From Candidatus Cloacimonadota bacterium (GTDB taxonomy: Bacteria > Cloacimonadota > Cloacimonadia > Cloacimonadales > Cloacimonadaceae), in assembly GCA_012522935.1 (NCBI GenBank), contig JAAYJN010000056.1, positions 1 through 46,091 of the forward strand: 46,091 bases of DNA, given 5' to 3'. Under the pieces are notes generated by a model, which made no database searches, had not been told where the DNA came from, and was given only the letters and a program-made list of their open reading frames with translations. Below are positions 23,604-32,860 of this stretch, piece by piece. The position numbers and the translations under genes were made by a program. Positions within the stretch are counted from its first letter, which is position 1. Each line of letters begins with the position of its first letter.

Positions 23604-26351
23604 ATGAAGACCAAGCTTTATTTAATCGATGGAACGGCGCTATTATACCGTTCCCACTACGCTTTTATCGCCAATCCCTTGGTAAATTCCAAGGGACAGC
23701 ATACCAGTGCCATCTTTGGCGTGATCAATAGCTTTCTGAAGCTGTTGGAACTCAAGGATGCCACCCATATCATCATCAGTTTTGATCGCAAGGGTCCCAC
23801 CTTCCGTCATGAACTTAGCGATGAATACAAGGCCCAGCGTCCGCCCATGCCCGATGAATTAACTACCCAAGTGGAACCGGTGAAGGAGTTTTTCACACTC
23901 ATCGGTTTGCCGGAAATCTCTCTGGATGGTTATGAAGCGGATGATGTGTTGGGCACCCTGGCAGAGCGTTATAAAAAAGATTATGAAGTTGTTTTGGTCA
24001 CCTCGGATAAGGATTACTCCCAGCTGGTGGAGGATGGCGTCAGCATTTGGGATCCCGCCAAGGATCAAACTCTGGATAGCGCCGCCATCTTCAAGAGATT
24101 TGGCGTTTGGCCCCATCAATTTATCGATTATCTGGCGTTGGTGGGCGATGCCTCCGATAATATCCCCGGTGTGCGCGGCATTGGTCCCAAGAGTGCGGAG
24201 GCTTTGCTCTCGGAATTTAATTCATTAGATGAAATCTATGCAGATTTGAGCCGGGTTCCCGATAAATACCGCAAGAAACTGGAGCCCGGGCGCGAGGATG
24301 CCTTCCTTTCCCGTCAGCTTGCCACCATCGTGAGACAAGTGCCTCTTGAGAATATCGCTGTGAATGTCTTTGATCCCCAGGCGTTGACGAATGCCGCGGA
24401 ATTTATGAACAAATACGAGCTGATCACGCTCAAGCGCAGACTGGAAGTGCGGGCTGGACAGAGGAAAGAGAAGGTGGATACAGCCGTGCATCAGGCGGAT
24501 ATCTTTGATACGGAACCCACAGAGGCAGACACAAAGACACCTGCAGTACCTGCGCGCTTCAAAGCCATTTTGGCAACTCAAGCCAATCTGCCCCAGCTGT
24601 GGCAGGGCATTGCCAAAGCCCAACAGATCAGCATCGATGTAGAGACGGATAGCGTGAACCCCATGCAAGCCAATTTGGTGGGGATCAGCCTCTGCCTTAT
24701 GGAAGAAGAGGCGTGGTATCTGCCTGTGGGGCATCAGATGCAGGATAACCTGCCCGCAACCCAGATCTTGGAGCAGCTAAAAAACGCTCTCAAGGGCAAA
24801 ACGCTCATCGGGCACAACCTCAAATATGACCTCACCATCTTCCAGCGTCATGGCATCAGGCTGGAAAACAAGATCTTCGATACCATGCTGGCAGCCTACG
24901 TTTTGGAACCAGGCACCAATCAATACTCCCTGGATGCCTGCGCCGCGCGAGAGCTACATTATGAAATGATACCCATCAGCCGCCTGATTGGCAGCGGCAA
25001 AAACCAAATCAGTTTTGATCTGGTCTCCATCGAAGACGCCACCGGTTACGCCGCAGAAGACGCGTGGGTGGCATTCAAGCTGATGCCCATCTATCAAAAA
25101 CGCTTGGCATTTACCAATCTGAAAAAGCTGTATGATGAGATTGAATTGCCCCTCATCCGCGTATTGCAGGATATGGAAACCAACGGCGTGGCTTTGGATA
25201 CCACCATCCTGAGGGAGCTTTCCAGCCAGATAAATCACGAGCTGAAACGCCTCACGGATGAGGTGTACGACTATGCCGGATATCAGTTCAACCTCAATTC
25301 CACCCAGCAATTGGCAAAGCTGCTCTTCACAGAGAAGGGTTTGCCACCCAAAAAGAAAACCAAGACAGGCTTCTCCACCGATAGCACGGTTTTGGAAGAG
25401 CTGGCAATCGAGCATGACATTGCCAAAGTGCTCATCCAACATCGGATGTATTCCAAGCTGGAATCCACTTACGTAAGTGCCCTGCCCAAGCTGATCGACG
25501 AGACCACAGGGCGCGTGCATTCCTCTTTCAATCAAACAGTTGCCTCCACCGGCAGGCTGTCTTCCTCCAACCCCAATCTGCAAAACATCCCCATCCGCAC
25601 CCAATTAGGCAGGCAAATCCGCAAGGCATTCATCCCCTCAGCACCGGATAGGGTTATCTTGGCGGCAGATTATTCCCAGATAGAGCTGCGCCTTTTGGCT
25701 CTCTTTTCCCAGGATGAAGTGCTGCTAAATGCCTTTGCCCATGGCTTGGATATACACCGCCAAACGGCAGCCATCATCTATGGCAAGAGCCTGGATGAGG
25801 TGACCGATGATGACAGACGGGAGGCAAAGACCATCAATTTTGGCTTGCTCTATGGGATGGGTGCCCAAAAGCTGGGGCGCGAGCTCTCCATCAACCAAAA
25901 GGAAGCAAAAGAGCTGATCCAAAACTATTTCCAACGCTTTCCCACCATCCAAAACTATATCCAATCCTCCGTGGAGACTGCCCGGCAATTGCGTTATTGC
26001 CAGACGCTCTTTGGCAGAAAACTGTACCTGCCCAATATCAACAGCCCCAATCCAAGATTGAGGAGCGAAGAAGAGCGCGTGGCGGTGAATATGCCCATCC
26101 AAGGCACCGCTGCTGATCTCATCAAGATCGCCATGCTAAAGATACACAAACAGATAAAGGAAGATGAGGGGATTCGCCTTATCCTGCAAGTGCATGACGA
26201 GCTGGTGTTTGACGTATTGGAAGACCGGATAGAGGATGCCACCGGGATCATCCGCAGTGCCATGGAAAGCGCCTTGCCCCGTGAGCACACCAGTCTCATC
26301 CACCTTCGCACGGATATCGGAGTGGGTAAAAACTGGTTTGAGGCACACTAA
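23604..26351 (+). CDS. polA: DNA polymerase I
   Basis: A 915-aa three-domain enzyme for Okazaki-fragment processing and repair. The 5'-3' exonuclease is at about 1-290 (LYLIDGTALLYRSHYAF, GYEADDVLGTLA, TSDKDYSQLV, GDASDNIPGVRGIGPKSA). The 3'-5' proofreading domain is at about 310-500 and appears active, with Exo I SIDVETDS, Exo II HNLKYDLTIF and Exo III YAAEDAWVAF. The polymerase domain (about 520-915) has motif A DYSQIELRLLA, the O-helix RREAKTINFGLLYGMGAQ and motif C QVHDELVFDV. AGGAG lies upstream of the ATG. It stands alone between secreted-protein genes. Confidence 0.97.
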   Translation: MKTKLYLIDGTALLYRSHYAFIANPLVNSKGQHTSAIFGVINSFLKLLELKDATHIIISFDRKGPTFRHELSDEYKAQRPPMPDELTTQVEPVKEFFTLIGLPEISLDGYEADDVLGTLAERYKKDYEVVLVTSDKDYSQLVEDGVSIWDPAKDQTLDSAAIFKRFGVWPHQFIDYLALVGDASDNIPGVRGIGPKSAEALLSEFNSLDEIYADLSRVPDKYRKKLEPGREDAFLSRQLATIVRQVPLENIAVNVFDPQALTNAAEFMNKYELITLKRRLEVRAGQRKEKVDTAVHQADIFDTEPTEADTKTPAVPARFKAILATQANLPQLWQGIAKAQQISIDVETDSVNPMQANLVGISLCLMEEEAWYLPVGHQMQDNLPATQILEQLKNALKGKTLIGHNLKYDLTIFQRHGIRLENKIFDTMLAAYVLEPGTNQYSLDACAARELHYEMIPISRLIGSGKNQISFDLVSIEDATGYAAEDAWVAFKLMPIYQKRLAFTNLKKLYDEIELPLIRVLQDMETNGVALDTTILRELSSQINHELKRLTDEVYDYAGYQFNLNSTQQLAKLLFTEKGLPPKKKTKTGFSTDSTVLEELAIEHDIAKVLIQHRMYSKLESTYVSALPKLIDETTGRVHSSFNQTVASTGRLSSSNPNLQNIPIRTQLGRQIRKAFIPSAPDRVILAADYSQIELRLLALFSQDEVLLNAFAHGLDIHRQTAAIIYGKSLDEVTDDDRREAKTINFGLLYGMGAQKLGRELSINQKEAKELIQNYFQRFPTIQNYIQSSVETARQLRYCQTLFGRKLYLPNINSPNPRLRSEEERVAVNMPIQGTAADLIKIAMLKIHKQIKEDEGIRLILQVHDELVFDVLEDRIEDATGIIRSAMESALPREHTSLIHLRTDIGVGKNWFEAH

Positions 26352-26392
26352 ACGGCAAACGCTAATAATCACCTGAATTACCCACAATTTGC

Positions 26393-26420
26393 TTGACAAA
26401 ATCCAAAGTCAGCTTAAAAT
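26393..26420 (+). promoter_or_regulatory. Promoter for the PDZ protein gene
   Basis: TTGACA (26393-26398), a 16-nt spacer and TAAAAT (26415-26420), 31 nt before the ATG. This is the best sigma70-type match in the window. Confidence 0.7.
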
Positions 26421-26450
26421 GTAATAAATATATTAGTATTGGAGGATCCA

Positions 26451-27632
26451 ATGAAAAAACTTACTTTGTTTGTGCTGATGATCGCTTTGGCGATTAGCTT
26501 GACTGCAGAATTTACCCGTCTGGGTGACGCTGATGATTCTCAACCACAAGTTTACTACAAGGTTATAAACACCCGTACCGAACAGGATGAAGCAGAAACC
26601 GGTTATTTTGGCTTCAGTATTGCCAATCTTTCCCGTACCGATGCCAAAAGAATATCTTATCCCTGGGAATATGGCATTCTCATCCCCAGTGTTGTGGAGG
26701 GCGGACCAGCCGCCAATGCCGGCTTTGAGAAAAATGATATCCTGATCTCCCTGGATGGAGAACGCATTCAGAATACCTACGATTTTGACAGGGTGGTGCA
26801 GGGAATGTATGCCGGAGACATTGTGGAATATCAAATCTGGCGTGATGGCGTGGTAATGGAAGGTGATATTATGCTGGGCAAACGCCCTTCCGAGACAGTT
26901 GAACTGGATCTGGCTTCCCTATTAAAGACCAAGATGGGAGCCTCTCCAAGCGGCAAAACCAAAGCCACTCGCAAACGCAGCGTTGGCTATGGCGGCTTTG
27001 GCTGGACGCCCACCTGGCTGCACGTGGATATGACTGATATCAATACGATTATGGCAAATGTGGGGCTTGAAGAATACCGTGATACCGGCGTGCTCACACA
27101 TGGATATACAGGCAAAGGCCATGTGGGCAGAGGCTATTTTATCGGATTTCAGTATAATGGCTTTGGTGATAGCCACACCATCCGTGATCTCAGCGATCCT
27201 GCAGACCCTTACGATTTGAGGATTAAAAACGACCTTTCATTGATGGGTGTCACCCTCGATAAACGCTTTGCCATCACCCGTCATCTGGTTACCTCCATTG
27301 GGATGATGGTGGGTGGTGCCAGCCATGAAATCAAGCTTTCCCGCACCAAAAATGAATACGAATGGCCCAATACAATTGCTGATATCCCGCAAGGCAATTT
27401 CAATGCGGACTACTATCGTGACTATCTGATGATACAGCCTCGGGCAGAGATCCTGGTTAGTTTTCTTCCCTGGTTGGGATTGCGCCTCGAAGGTGGATAT
27501 GTTTACACCTACTCGGCTCACAAAGGCTGGCGCGTAAAAGACGATCTCGGATACTCCGTCAATATCAACAATTCTCCCAATACCACATTGGAGGGCTTCA
27601 GCATCGGCATCGGCCCCTGGTTTGGGTTCTAA
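26451..27632 (+). CDS. Exported PDZ-domain protein with beta-barrel-like C-terminal half, 393 aa
   Basis: The ATG at 26451 follows GGAGG by 5 nt; an in-frame TTG at 26439 overlaps that site and is rejected. A signal peptide (about 1-19, LTLFVLMIALAISLTA) precedes a PDZ domain (about 60-145: YGILIPSVVEGGPAANAGFEKNDILISLDGERIQN, then DIVEYQIWRDGVVMEGDIMLG), which typically binds C-terminal peptides. After a basic, Gly-rich linker the C-terminal ~200 residues alternate hydrophobic and polar residues with many aromatics (YFIGFQYNGFG, LMIQPRAEILVSFLP, GLRLEGGYVYTYS, FSIGIGPWFGF) and end in Phe, as outer-membrane barrels do. No homologue recognised by name. Likely an outer-membrane-associated protein with a periplasmic PDZ domain (inference). 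Confidence 0.78.
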   Translation: MKKLTLFVLMIALAISLTAEFTRLGDADDSQPQVYYKVINTRTEQDEAETGYFGFSIANLSRTDAKRISYPWEYGILIPSVVEGGPAANAGFEKNDILISLDGERIQNTYDFDRVVQGMYAGDIVEYQIWRDGVVMEGDIMLGKRPSETVELDLASLLKTKMGASPSGKTKATRKRSVGYGGFGWTPTWLHVDMTDINTIMANVGLEEYRDTGVLTHGYTGKGHVGRGYFIGFQYNGFGDSHTIRDLSDPADPYDLRIKNDLSLMGVTLDKRFAITRHLVTSIGMMVGGASHEIKLSRTKNEYEWPNTIADIPQGNFNADYYRDYLMIQPRAEILVSFLPWLGLRLEGGYVYTYSAHKGWRVKDDLGYSVNINNSPNTTLEGFSIGIGPWFGF

Positions 27633-27647
27633 GGACAAGATTTAACG

Positions 27648-29936
27648 CTATTTCATCAGCATCATCTTGCGCGTAGCTGTATTCACAGACGTGCTGAGAC
27701 GATATAGATATACACCGCTGGAGACGGGGTTTTGATCCGCATCCTTGCCGTTCCACACCATTGTGTGACTGCCTGCGGGGAAGGCCTCGTCTGCCAGGGT
27801 GGCAACCTTCTGCCCCTTGATATTGAAAATCTCCAGCTTAACATGATCAGGCTGTGCCAATGCAAAAGAGATATTGGTGCTGGGATTGAAGGGATTGGGG
27901 AAATTCGGATATAACACGGGGGCTGGCAGGGCAGGGCTGGTGGTGGCATCATTGGCAACGGCAGAGCCGGAGATAATCCTGATATTATCGATGGTCCAGC
28001 CGGGATCCGTGAGCTCTGCATCCACAGAATCATCCGTGAGCCTAAAGCGCAGATATTGGGCACCGCTATAGCCACTAAGATCCACATATTGTCTTTGCCA
28101 CCAGTCTTTGCGTCCGGAATCCTGCCACAGGGTGGTCCAATTTTCCAAATCATTGGAAATCTGCACTCTTACGGGGTCATATACTGGCTCCGTGTAGAGG
28201 TGGGAATCAAAAGAAAGCAGGGGATTGCCCTCGGCGGGAATGATGATGGGCTCCTGGGTCTGAATCCACACATCACAATTTATCGCATAAAATCCATCTC
28301 CACCCCAGCTATCGGTGATGGCATTGCCGGATACTGAAATCACATCCTGCACTACCCAGGGACCTTCCTTTTCCCAGCCATCGGTGCCATCTTCCCAGGT
28401 TTCTTCAAAGATTATATTCACGGGGCTGAGGTTTACGCTGAGGCGATTTGCACCGGCATTTAGCGTCACGTTGCCCCGGTAGGGGTAATACCCTTCGGCA
28501 TGGATGGTGATGGGATATTCGCCTTCCCAGGCGTGATAAAGGTATGCGCCATCCACGTGCAGGCTATCCACCCAGGTATCGCCAATCACGATGAGGGCGG
28601 GGATATCCACTCCGCCGGATTGCACGTGTCCGCCCAAGGTGGCGGCTTGACGCGGGGTTAGCTGCAAATGCTTCATCGTCCAGGCAGTATTGTTTACCAT
28701 CACGCTTTCCACCGTGTCAAAATACCCTCTCTTTCTGGCTCTCACCGTGTAATTACCTGTGAGCAACGGGCGATAGTATCTGCCATTGGCGGCATAAGAA
28801 AGACGGGGACGGAACCAATCTGCATGACGTTCTTCGATAATGATTTCCGCTTCCAAAGGCTCATTGGTGGCGGCATCGGTGACAAGCCCTGTGAGCAGAG
28901 AATTGGAGGGCACTGCGGAGGAGGTGGGCAGGCTGCGGTTCAAGAGCCAGCGCGTGGCGTTGCTGCATCTTTGCACGGTATCCACCATCAACAGGCTATC
29001 CGGCTGCAGGTTTGAGGTGCCGCATTCAATCAGTACCTGTATTGCGCCATACTGTTGATACATCCAATCATGAGTGGCGCCTTTGCGGCTGAGGTTGGGA
29101 TGTGCTTCATAGATGCCGCTCCCAGCCTCGTTTGTGATTGTATTTCCCATACCGGAGGCAATGGAGGCAGCTAAGGTGATATCCGGAGAGGGGCGCACGT
29201 TTTTCCAATTGAAGGGATAGTAACATTTTTCGCTCAAGGTACCCTGTCGGGCAGAGTGCCACACGATGGAATATACAAATTTGTATTGATCACAGAGGTT
29301 TTGCAGCGCCTGAACTTCGCTTTCGCTCATGGGCGCCGGACCGCGGTAATAATCGTATTTTTCAAAGCCCAGTGGATGATACAGGCTGTCTCCATGCACC
29401 CAATTGAAGCTAAAATTACGGTTGATATCCACGCCATCGATGTCATATCCCACTTGGATGCTATAATCAAAAATGCCGTTGTTGTTGTTATCCCGCTTGT
29501 TTTTGCGGTAGGAGGTATCCATATTGGCGGTCACCACGTTGTGCCCCTCTGGATTCAGCGTGGGAATAAACCACATATCCAGCTGGTTAATCCATTGATT
29601 GTAGGGCAATTGCATGCGACGGGAAAGGATTTCGCCGATGTTGCTCATCGTGATTTGCACACCCAATACTTCCTCGGCATGCACCTGACCGATAAAGAGC
29701 ACGGCAGGCTCCTGCTCGTCCAATTCCACATTATCACTGATGCGCATGGCATAGATGGGGATGCCATCCTGTTGCGAGACACCTATTTGCACCATTTTGG
29801 CAATATCTGGATGCTGGGCAGCAAAATCCTCCAACATGAGGGTGATTTGATCGTAGGTGTAATAACAGGTTGGCAAATCGCCATAGGCAAGGCTCAAGAT
29901 ACTGAGCATCAATATAATAAACACGATTATCCGCAT
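27648..29936 (-). CDS. Secreted M14-family zinc carboxypeptidase, 762 aa
   Basis: The ATG at 29936 has GGAG 6 nt upstream and gives a clean signal peptide (RIIVFIILMLSILSLAYG). The frame stays open to 30059, but that extension reads through repeat DNA. M14 catalytic residues are visible: zinc ligands in GQVHAEEVLGVQ (HxxE) and IVWHSARQG (His), substrate-binding NRNFSFNW, and catalytic Glu in IQVLIECGTS. A carboxypeptidase-regulatory-like beta-sandwich follows (GLVTDAATNEPLEAEIIIE, YTVRARKRGYFDTVESV). Next is a jelly-roll domain with FEETWEDGTDGWEKEGPWV and WTIDNIRIIS, resembling the immune-inhibitor-A/choice-of-anchor type. The end is a FNPSTNISFALAQ ... GVYLYRLSTSVNTATRKMMLMK sorting-like tail. 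Probably an extracellular peptide-degrading enzyme that complements the C25 protease. Confidence 0.92.
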   Translation of the reverse strand: MRIIVFIILMLSILSLAYGDLPTCYYTYDQITLMLEDFAAQHPDIAKMVQIGVSQQDGIPIYAMRISDNVELDEQEPAVLFIGQVHAEEVLGVQITMSNIGEILSRRMQLPYNQWINQLDMWFIPTLNPEGHNVVTANMDTSYRKNKRDNNNNGIFDYSIQVGYDIDGVDINRNFSFNWVHGDSLYHPLGFEKYDYYRGPAPMSESEVQALQNLCDQYKFVYSIVWHSARQGTLSEKCYYPFNWKNVRPSPDITLAASIASGMGNTITNEAGSGIYEAHPNLSRKGATHDWMYQQYGAIQVLIECGTSNLQPDSLLMVDTVQRCSNATRWLLNRSLPTSSAVPSNSLLTGLVTDAATNEPLEAEIIIEERHADWFRPRLSYAANGRYYRPLLTGNYTVRARKRGYFDTVESVMVNNTAWTMKHLQLTPRQAATLGGHVQSGGVDIPALIVIGDTWVDSLHVDGAYLYHAWEGEYPITIHAEGYYPYRGNVTLNAGANRLSVNLSPVNIIFEETWEDGTDGWEKEGPWVVQDVISVSGNAITDSWGGDGFYAINCDVWIQTQEPIIIPAEGNPLLSFDSHLYTEPVYDPVRVQISNDLENWTTLWQDSGRKDWWQRQYVDLSGYSGAQYLRFRLTDDSVDAELTDPGWTIDNIRIISGSAVANDATTSPALPAPVLYPNFPNPFNPSTNISFALAQPDHVKLEIFNIKGQKVATLADEAFPAGSHTMVWNGKDADQNPVSSGVYLYRLSTSVNTATRKMMLMK

Positions 29937-30137
29937 TCTAAACTCCATAATAATAGCTTTCAAACTGATTAAAGATGCAATTTGCGTTCCAAGGTGGGGG
30001 GCGAGCTGGGCTTGCGATGAATGAGGAATGAGGAATAACGAATGATTACGGTGTGACATAGTGTTGCCTATATCTAACCACGAAAGACACTAACTACAAT
30101 AACAACCATAAGATTTCAGACAGTCCACTGTCCCCTG

Positions 30138-30210
30138 CCTGTTAACCACCCTTGTCTCTCCCTTGTCTCACCCTTGTCGAGACAAAGGAGAGACAAGGGT
30201 GGTTAACAGG
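30138..30210. repeat. Dispersed hairpin repeat, copy 2
   Basis: Arms 30138-30167 and 30181-30210 (30 nt, one mismatch) enclose a 13-nt loop. The arms begin CCTGTTAACCACCC. Same layout as copy 1, and the same GGGAAGGAGTG flank follows. Confidence 0.93.
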
Positions 30211-30241
30211 GAAGGAGTGACCCGGGATTGATGTGAAATGC

Positions 30242-30464
30242 CGTCTCTCCGAGACTCATAATGTATTCTTGTTGCGTGAGTTGACCTAAAATATCGTCTC
30301 TCCGAGACTCTTTGGGGTGCTCGCTGCGCGAGCAGGTAATAAGGAAGCGGCTTTCCGCTGCATTCAGAAACCTGTAACCAGAAACCTGCTCTTATCGTCT
30401 CTCCGAGACTCGTAACCTATTGCTAATGCTTAGGTTGACCTAAAATATCGTCTCTCCGAGACTC
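30242..30464. repeat. Four-copy interspersed 16-mer (CGTCTCTCCGAGACTC)
   Basis: Identical 16-mers start at 30242, 30295, 30396 and 30449. The distances are 53, 101 and 53 nt, so copies 1-2 and 3-4 form two similar units offset by 154 nt. Within each 53-nt unit the second half (gttgacctaaaatat) is also conserved. Each 16-mer contains GTCTC-TCC-GAGAC, a 5-bp palindrome. Confidence 0.9.
30319..30333. repeat. 15-nt GC-rich hairpin, inverted partner at 30620-30634
   Basis: GCTCGC-TGC-GCGAGC at 30319-30333 is the exact reverse complement of GCTCGC-GCA-GCGAGC at 30620-30634. Confidence 0.75.
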
Positions 30465-30588
30465 TTTAAGGAGCTCGCGTTACACGCAGTTTTTTAACCA
30501 CGAATTACGCGAATTATAAGGGTTTCACAAATTAAAGATAGACTTGGCATTAGCGAAGCCCCTAATCCCTAACACCTTCGGCGAAGCC

Positions 30589-30619
30589 GCCTCTCTGGCC
30601 TCTGGTCTCTGGCCTCTAA
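30589..30619. repeat. CTCTGG/CCAGAG word repeat
   Basis: A run of ctctggcctctggtctctgg, related to 21862-21901 (opposite orientation) and 43531-43560 (same orientation). Each copy abuts a short GC-rich palindrome and strings of the type ccctaatccctaacacct. Confidence 0.7.
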
Positions 30620-30658
30620 GCTCGCGCAGCGAGCCCCTAACAAAACCCAATATAATCC

Positions 30659-30687
30659 TTGACGAAATATAACGGTTGAGATATGGT
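30659..30687 (+). promoter_or_regulatory. Putative promoter for the DUF5916-like gene
   Basis: TTGACG (30659-30664), a 17-nt spacer and TATGGT (30682-30687), ~30 nt before the ATG. Confidence 0.45.
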
Positions 30688-30717
30688 GTGTAAACAATAT
30701 TATAACGTGAGGATGCT

Positions 30718-32835
30718 ATGAAACGTTTATGCTTTCTTATTGCCGTAACTCTGTTGCTGTCCAGCCTCACAGCAATCGTGGTTCCCTTTTCTGATGTGCC
30801 CGTAATCACGGATGAAAACATGCTGGGTTCCTTTGAGCGGATCACTCCTGAAGACGGGAAAGGTGAAAACCTAAAGACAAAAGCATGGTTGTGGCAGGAT
30901 GGCAATGATTTGGTTGTTTATTTTGAGGCGGAGATTGATGATACTTTCCAGACATCTGCTGCCAAAATGCGGGATAGGAGTGGCGATTCTTCGGACTATT
31001 TGAGGGTGCAGCTCATCACCCAGCCGGATAGCTATTTTGCCTATTATTTCCTGTGCTTTCCCGATGGTGGATTGTATGATGGCACCCGTGGCAAGACTAT
31101 GAGTGTGGATTATTCTTGGGATTGTGGCTATAGCTATACCAGCAATTATACCGACACCCTGTGGAAGCTCACCGTGCGTATCCCCTTGGCAGAATTGCGT
31201 TTTGCCAAAGAGCCTCCTTATGATTGGAAGATTATCTTGGGGCGTTATCATTACAAGAAAAACGAGATGTTTTCCAGTCCTTATGCAGTATCGAGCATGG
31301 GTAATGATTATTTTACCACGGGCACCGATATCCGCTTGGAACACCGGGTGAGCCGCCAACTGGATATCAAGTTCAAACCCTATCTGGTGCGCAGCTATGA
31401 CCTGATGACCAAGAGCAGCAGCTTTGATCCGGATAATCTGGGGCTGGATATCAGCCTCAATCCCAGCCAGCATACACGCATCAAGGTGTCTCTCAATCCT
31501 GATTATTCGGATGCTCCGCCGGATTATGCCAGTGACGATTATAACCAAAAAGATCCACCTTATTACGCTGAAAACCGCTATTTCTTTAGCGAGGATATCG
31601 AGGCATTTGTGGTGAATGACGATATCTTTTACTCGCGTAATATCGCCAAGCCCAGCCTGGCATTCAAAGCCACCGGCTCTGGCAAAACCACAACGTGGGG
31701 CGTCTTGGGTGCTCTGGATCAAAAGATCACTGATGACGGGGATGTGATCAATAATGACGATTACTTTCAATTACTTTCCCTGCGTAATGACAGGGCAAAG
31801 CTCACCTGGGGTTCCAGCCTGGTGAGTAGGATCAATAACGGCTATTACAACCAGGTGGCACTGGCATCGGTGAAAAGCGAATTTGCCAAGGACTGGTGGG
31901 CAGGCGGCGAACTGGCAGGCAGCTATCATAATCAGAAAGCATCCGACCCAATGTGGGGATATGGTGCCGATGCCTACCTATCCTATCAGCCGCAACCCTT
32001 TAATACCTCACTTTACTTTAGCCACCGCTCTGCTGATTATAATCCGGAGGCAGGCTATTTCTACAATCCGGATCAACAAAGCGTCACCCTCAACCTGATG
32101 TTGCAACCCCCGGAAAAAGACAGCTATCTGAGGTCCTATACCGCAGCTTTATTTGGCACCTATACCAGGCACAAACTGAGCGAGGAAGTGCATCCCCTAG
32201 AATACAATACGGGATTTTCCTCAATGTTAGCTTTTCGTCCCAGAATCAATTTCACTCTGATGGGACTTCATAGTCAACAGTTGGATTTATTTGACGACGC
32301 TCACCATACAACTCAAATCACCCTCATTACGGCAGCCACCCTCACTAATGGCATCTTTATGCAGGGCGCTGTCATCGCAGGCAGTTCACTGGTTTATGCT
32401 CTAAGTGAAGTACATGACCTGCTGTCTTTTACAGGGGTTGTGGGCGGCAGAATCGGCAGAAAGATGAGCTATCAATTGAATGTGCTACACAGACACAATG
32501 GTCATGAGAAGCTCACGCTCACGCAAGGCTTGGGCGACGTGCTTACCTTGTTGGATAATAGCTATCAGGTGATCAACCTGAGGGTGAGCCACAGCCCCAG
32601 TAGCAAATCCCTGATCAGTACGGGCTGTGCCATGGATACCTACGAAAGGATGGATACCAAGGGCTGGGTGAGATTGTTTGCCAATGTCCGCTATGAATTT
32701 ATGCCCGATAGCTTTATATATCTTGGGGCATCCTCACGCCAGACCAAATATGATGATTACAGGCTGGATGCACCCTTTGCAGACTTTGTCAAAAACAGTG
32801 CCACGGCATATATGAAAGTGGCTTTGACCCTGTAA
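30718..32835 (+). CDS. CBM9-like/DUF5916-like outer-membrane beta-barrel protein, 705 aa
   Basis: A signal peptide (about 1-19, LCFLIAVTLLLSSLTA) precedes a CBM9-like sandwich (about 20-200: LKTKAWLWQDGNDLVVYFEAEID, then YLRVQLITQPDSYFAYYFLCFPDG and WKLTVRIPLAEL), as found at the start of DUF5916 proteins. A DUF5916-like segment follows (about 225-300: GLDISLNPSQHTRIKVSLNPDYSDAPPD, then YYAENRYFFSEDIEAF). The remainder is an alternating aromatic-rich region typical of a large outer-membrane barrel (WAGGELAGSYHN, AYLSYQPQPFNTSLYFSHRS). The last strand ends YMKVALTL rather than in an aromatic residue. Members of this family are abundant in Bacteroidetes-like genomes and have no proven function. 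Converges on hydA2 across a terminator. Confidence 0.8.
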   Translation: MKRLCFLIAVTLLLSSLTAIVVPFSDVPVITDENMLGSFERITPEDGKGENLKTKAWLWQDGNDLVVYFEAEIDDTFQTSAAKMRDRSGDSSDYLRVQLITQPDSYFAYYFLCFPDGGLYDGTRGKTMSVDYSWDCGYSYTSNYTDTLWKLTVRIPLAELRFAKEPPYDWKIILGRYHYKKNEMFSSPYAVSSMGNDYFTTGTDIRLEHRVSRQLDIKFKPYLVRSYDLMTKSSSFDPDNLGLDISLNPSQHTRIKVSLNPDYSDAPPDYASDDYNQKDPPYYAENRYFFSEDIEAFVVNDDIFYSRNIAKPSLAFKATGSGKTTTWGVLGALDQKITDDGDVINNDDYFQLLSLRNDRAKLTWGSSLVSRINNGYYNQVALASVKSEFAKDWWAGGELAGSYHNQKASDPMWGYGADAYLSYQPQPFNTSLYFSHRSADYNPEAGYFYNPDQQSVTLNLMLQPPEKDSYLRSYTAALFGTYTRHKLSEEVHPLEYNTGFSSMLAFRPRINFTLMGLHSQQLDLFDDAHHTTQITLITAATLTNGIFMQGAVIAGSSLVYALSEVHDLLSFTGVVGGRIGRKMSYQLNVLHRHNGHEKLTLTQGLGDVLTLLDNSYQVINLRVSHSPSSKSLISTGCAMDTYERMDTKGWVRLFANVRYEFMPDSFIYLGASSRQTKYDDYRLDAPFADFVKNSATAYMKVALTL

Positions 32836-32860
32836 GAGCGGGTTTTTATGATATAAAAGA

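Larger units (their letters stand above)
29937..30717. other. Divergent, repeat-filled intergenic region, ~780 bp
   Basis: Holds, in order: a word-like repeat shared inverted with 7066-7117 (29991-30046), an AACCACGAA fragment (30075-30090), hairpin repeat copy 2, a four-copy 16-mer cluster (30242-30464), an AACCACGAATT repeat (30496-30515), a CCAGAG/CTCTGG word repeat (30589-30619), two inverted copies of a 15-nt GCTCGC hairpin, and a promoter for the downstream gene. No protein-coding sequence is supported. Confidence 0.75.

Noticed and set aside
22307-26351. Search for a diversity-generating retroelement reverse transcriptase, Avd and template repeat near the candidate variable region
   Set aside because: No protein with reverse-transcriptase motifs and no second copy of the variable-region framework was found in the window; polA downstream is an ordinary DNA polymerase I. 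The variable-region call therefore rests on codon pattern alone.
29937-30059. N-terminal extension of the M14 carboxypeptidase up to 30059
   Set aside because: It reads through repeat DNA, lacks a ribosome-binding site and would bury the signal peptide. ATG 29936 has GGAG at good spacing.
30242-30464. Repeat cluster considered as a CRISPR array
   Set aside because: The repeat is only 16 nt, spacing is uneven (53, 101, 53), the spacers themselves share sequence, and no cas genes are present.
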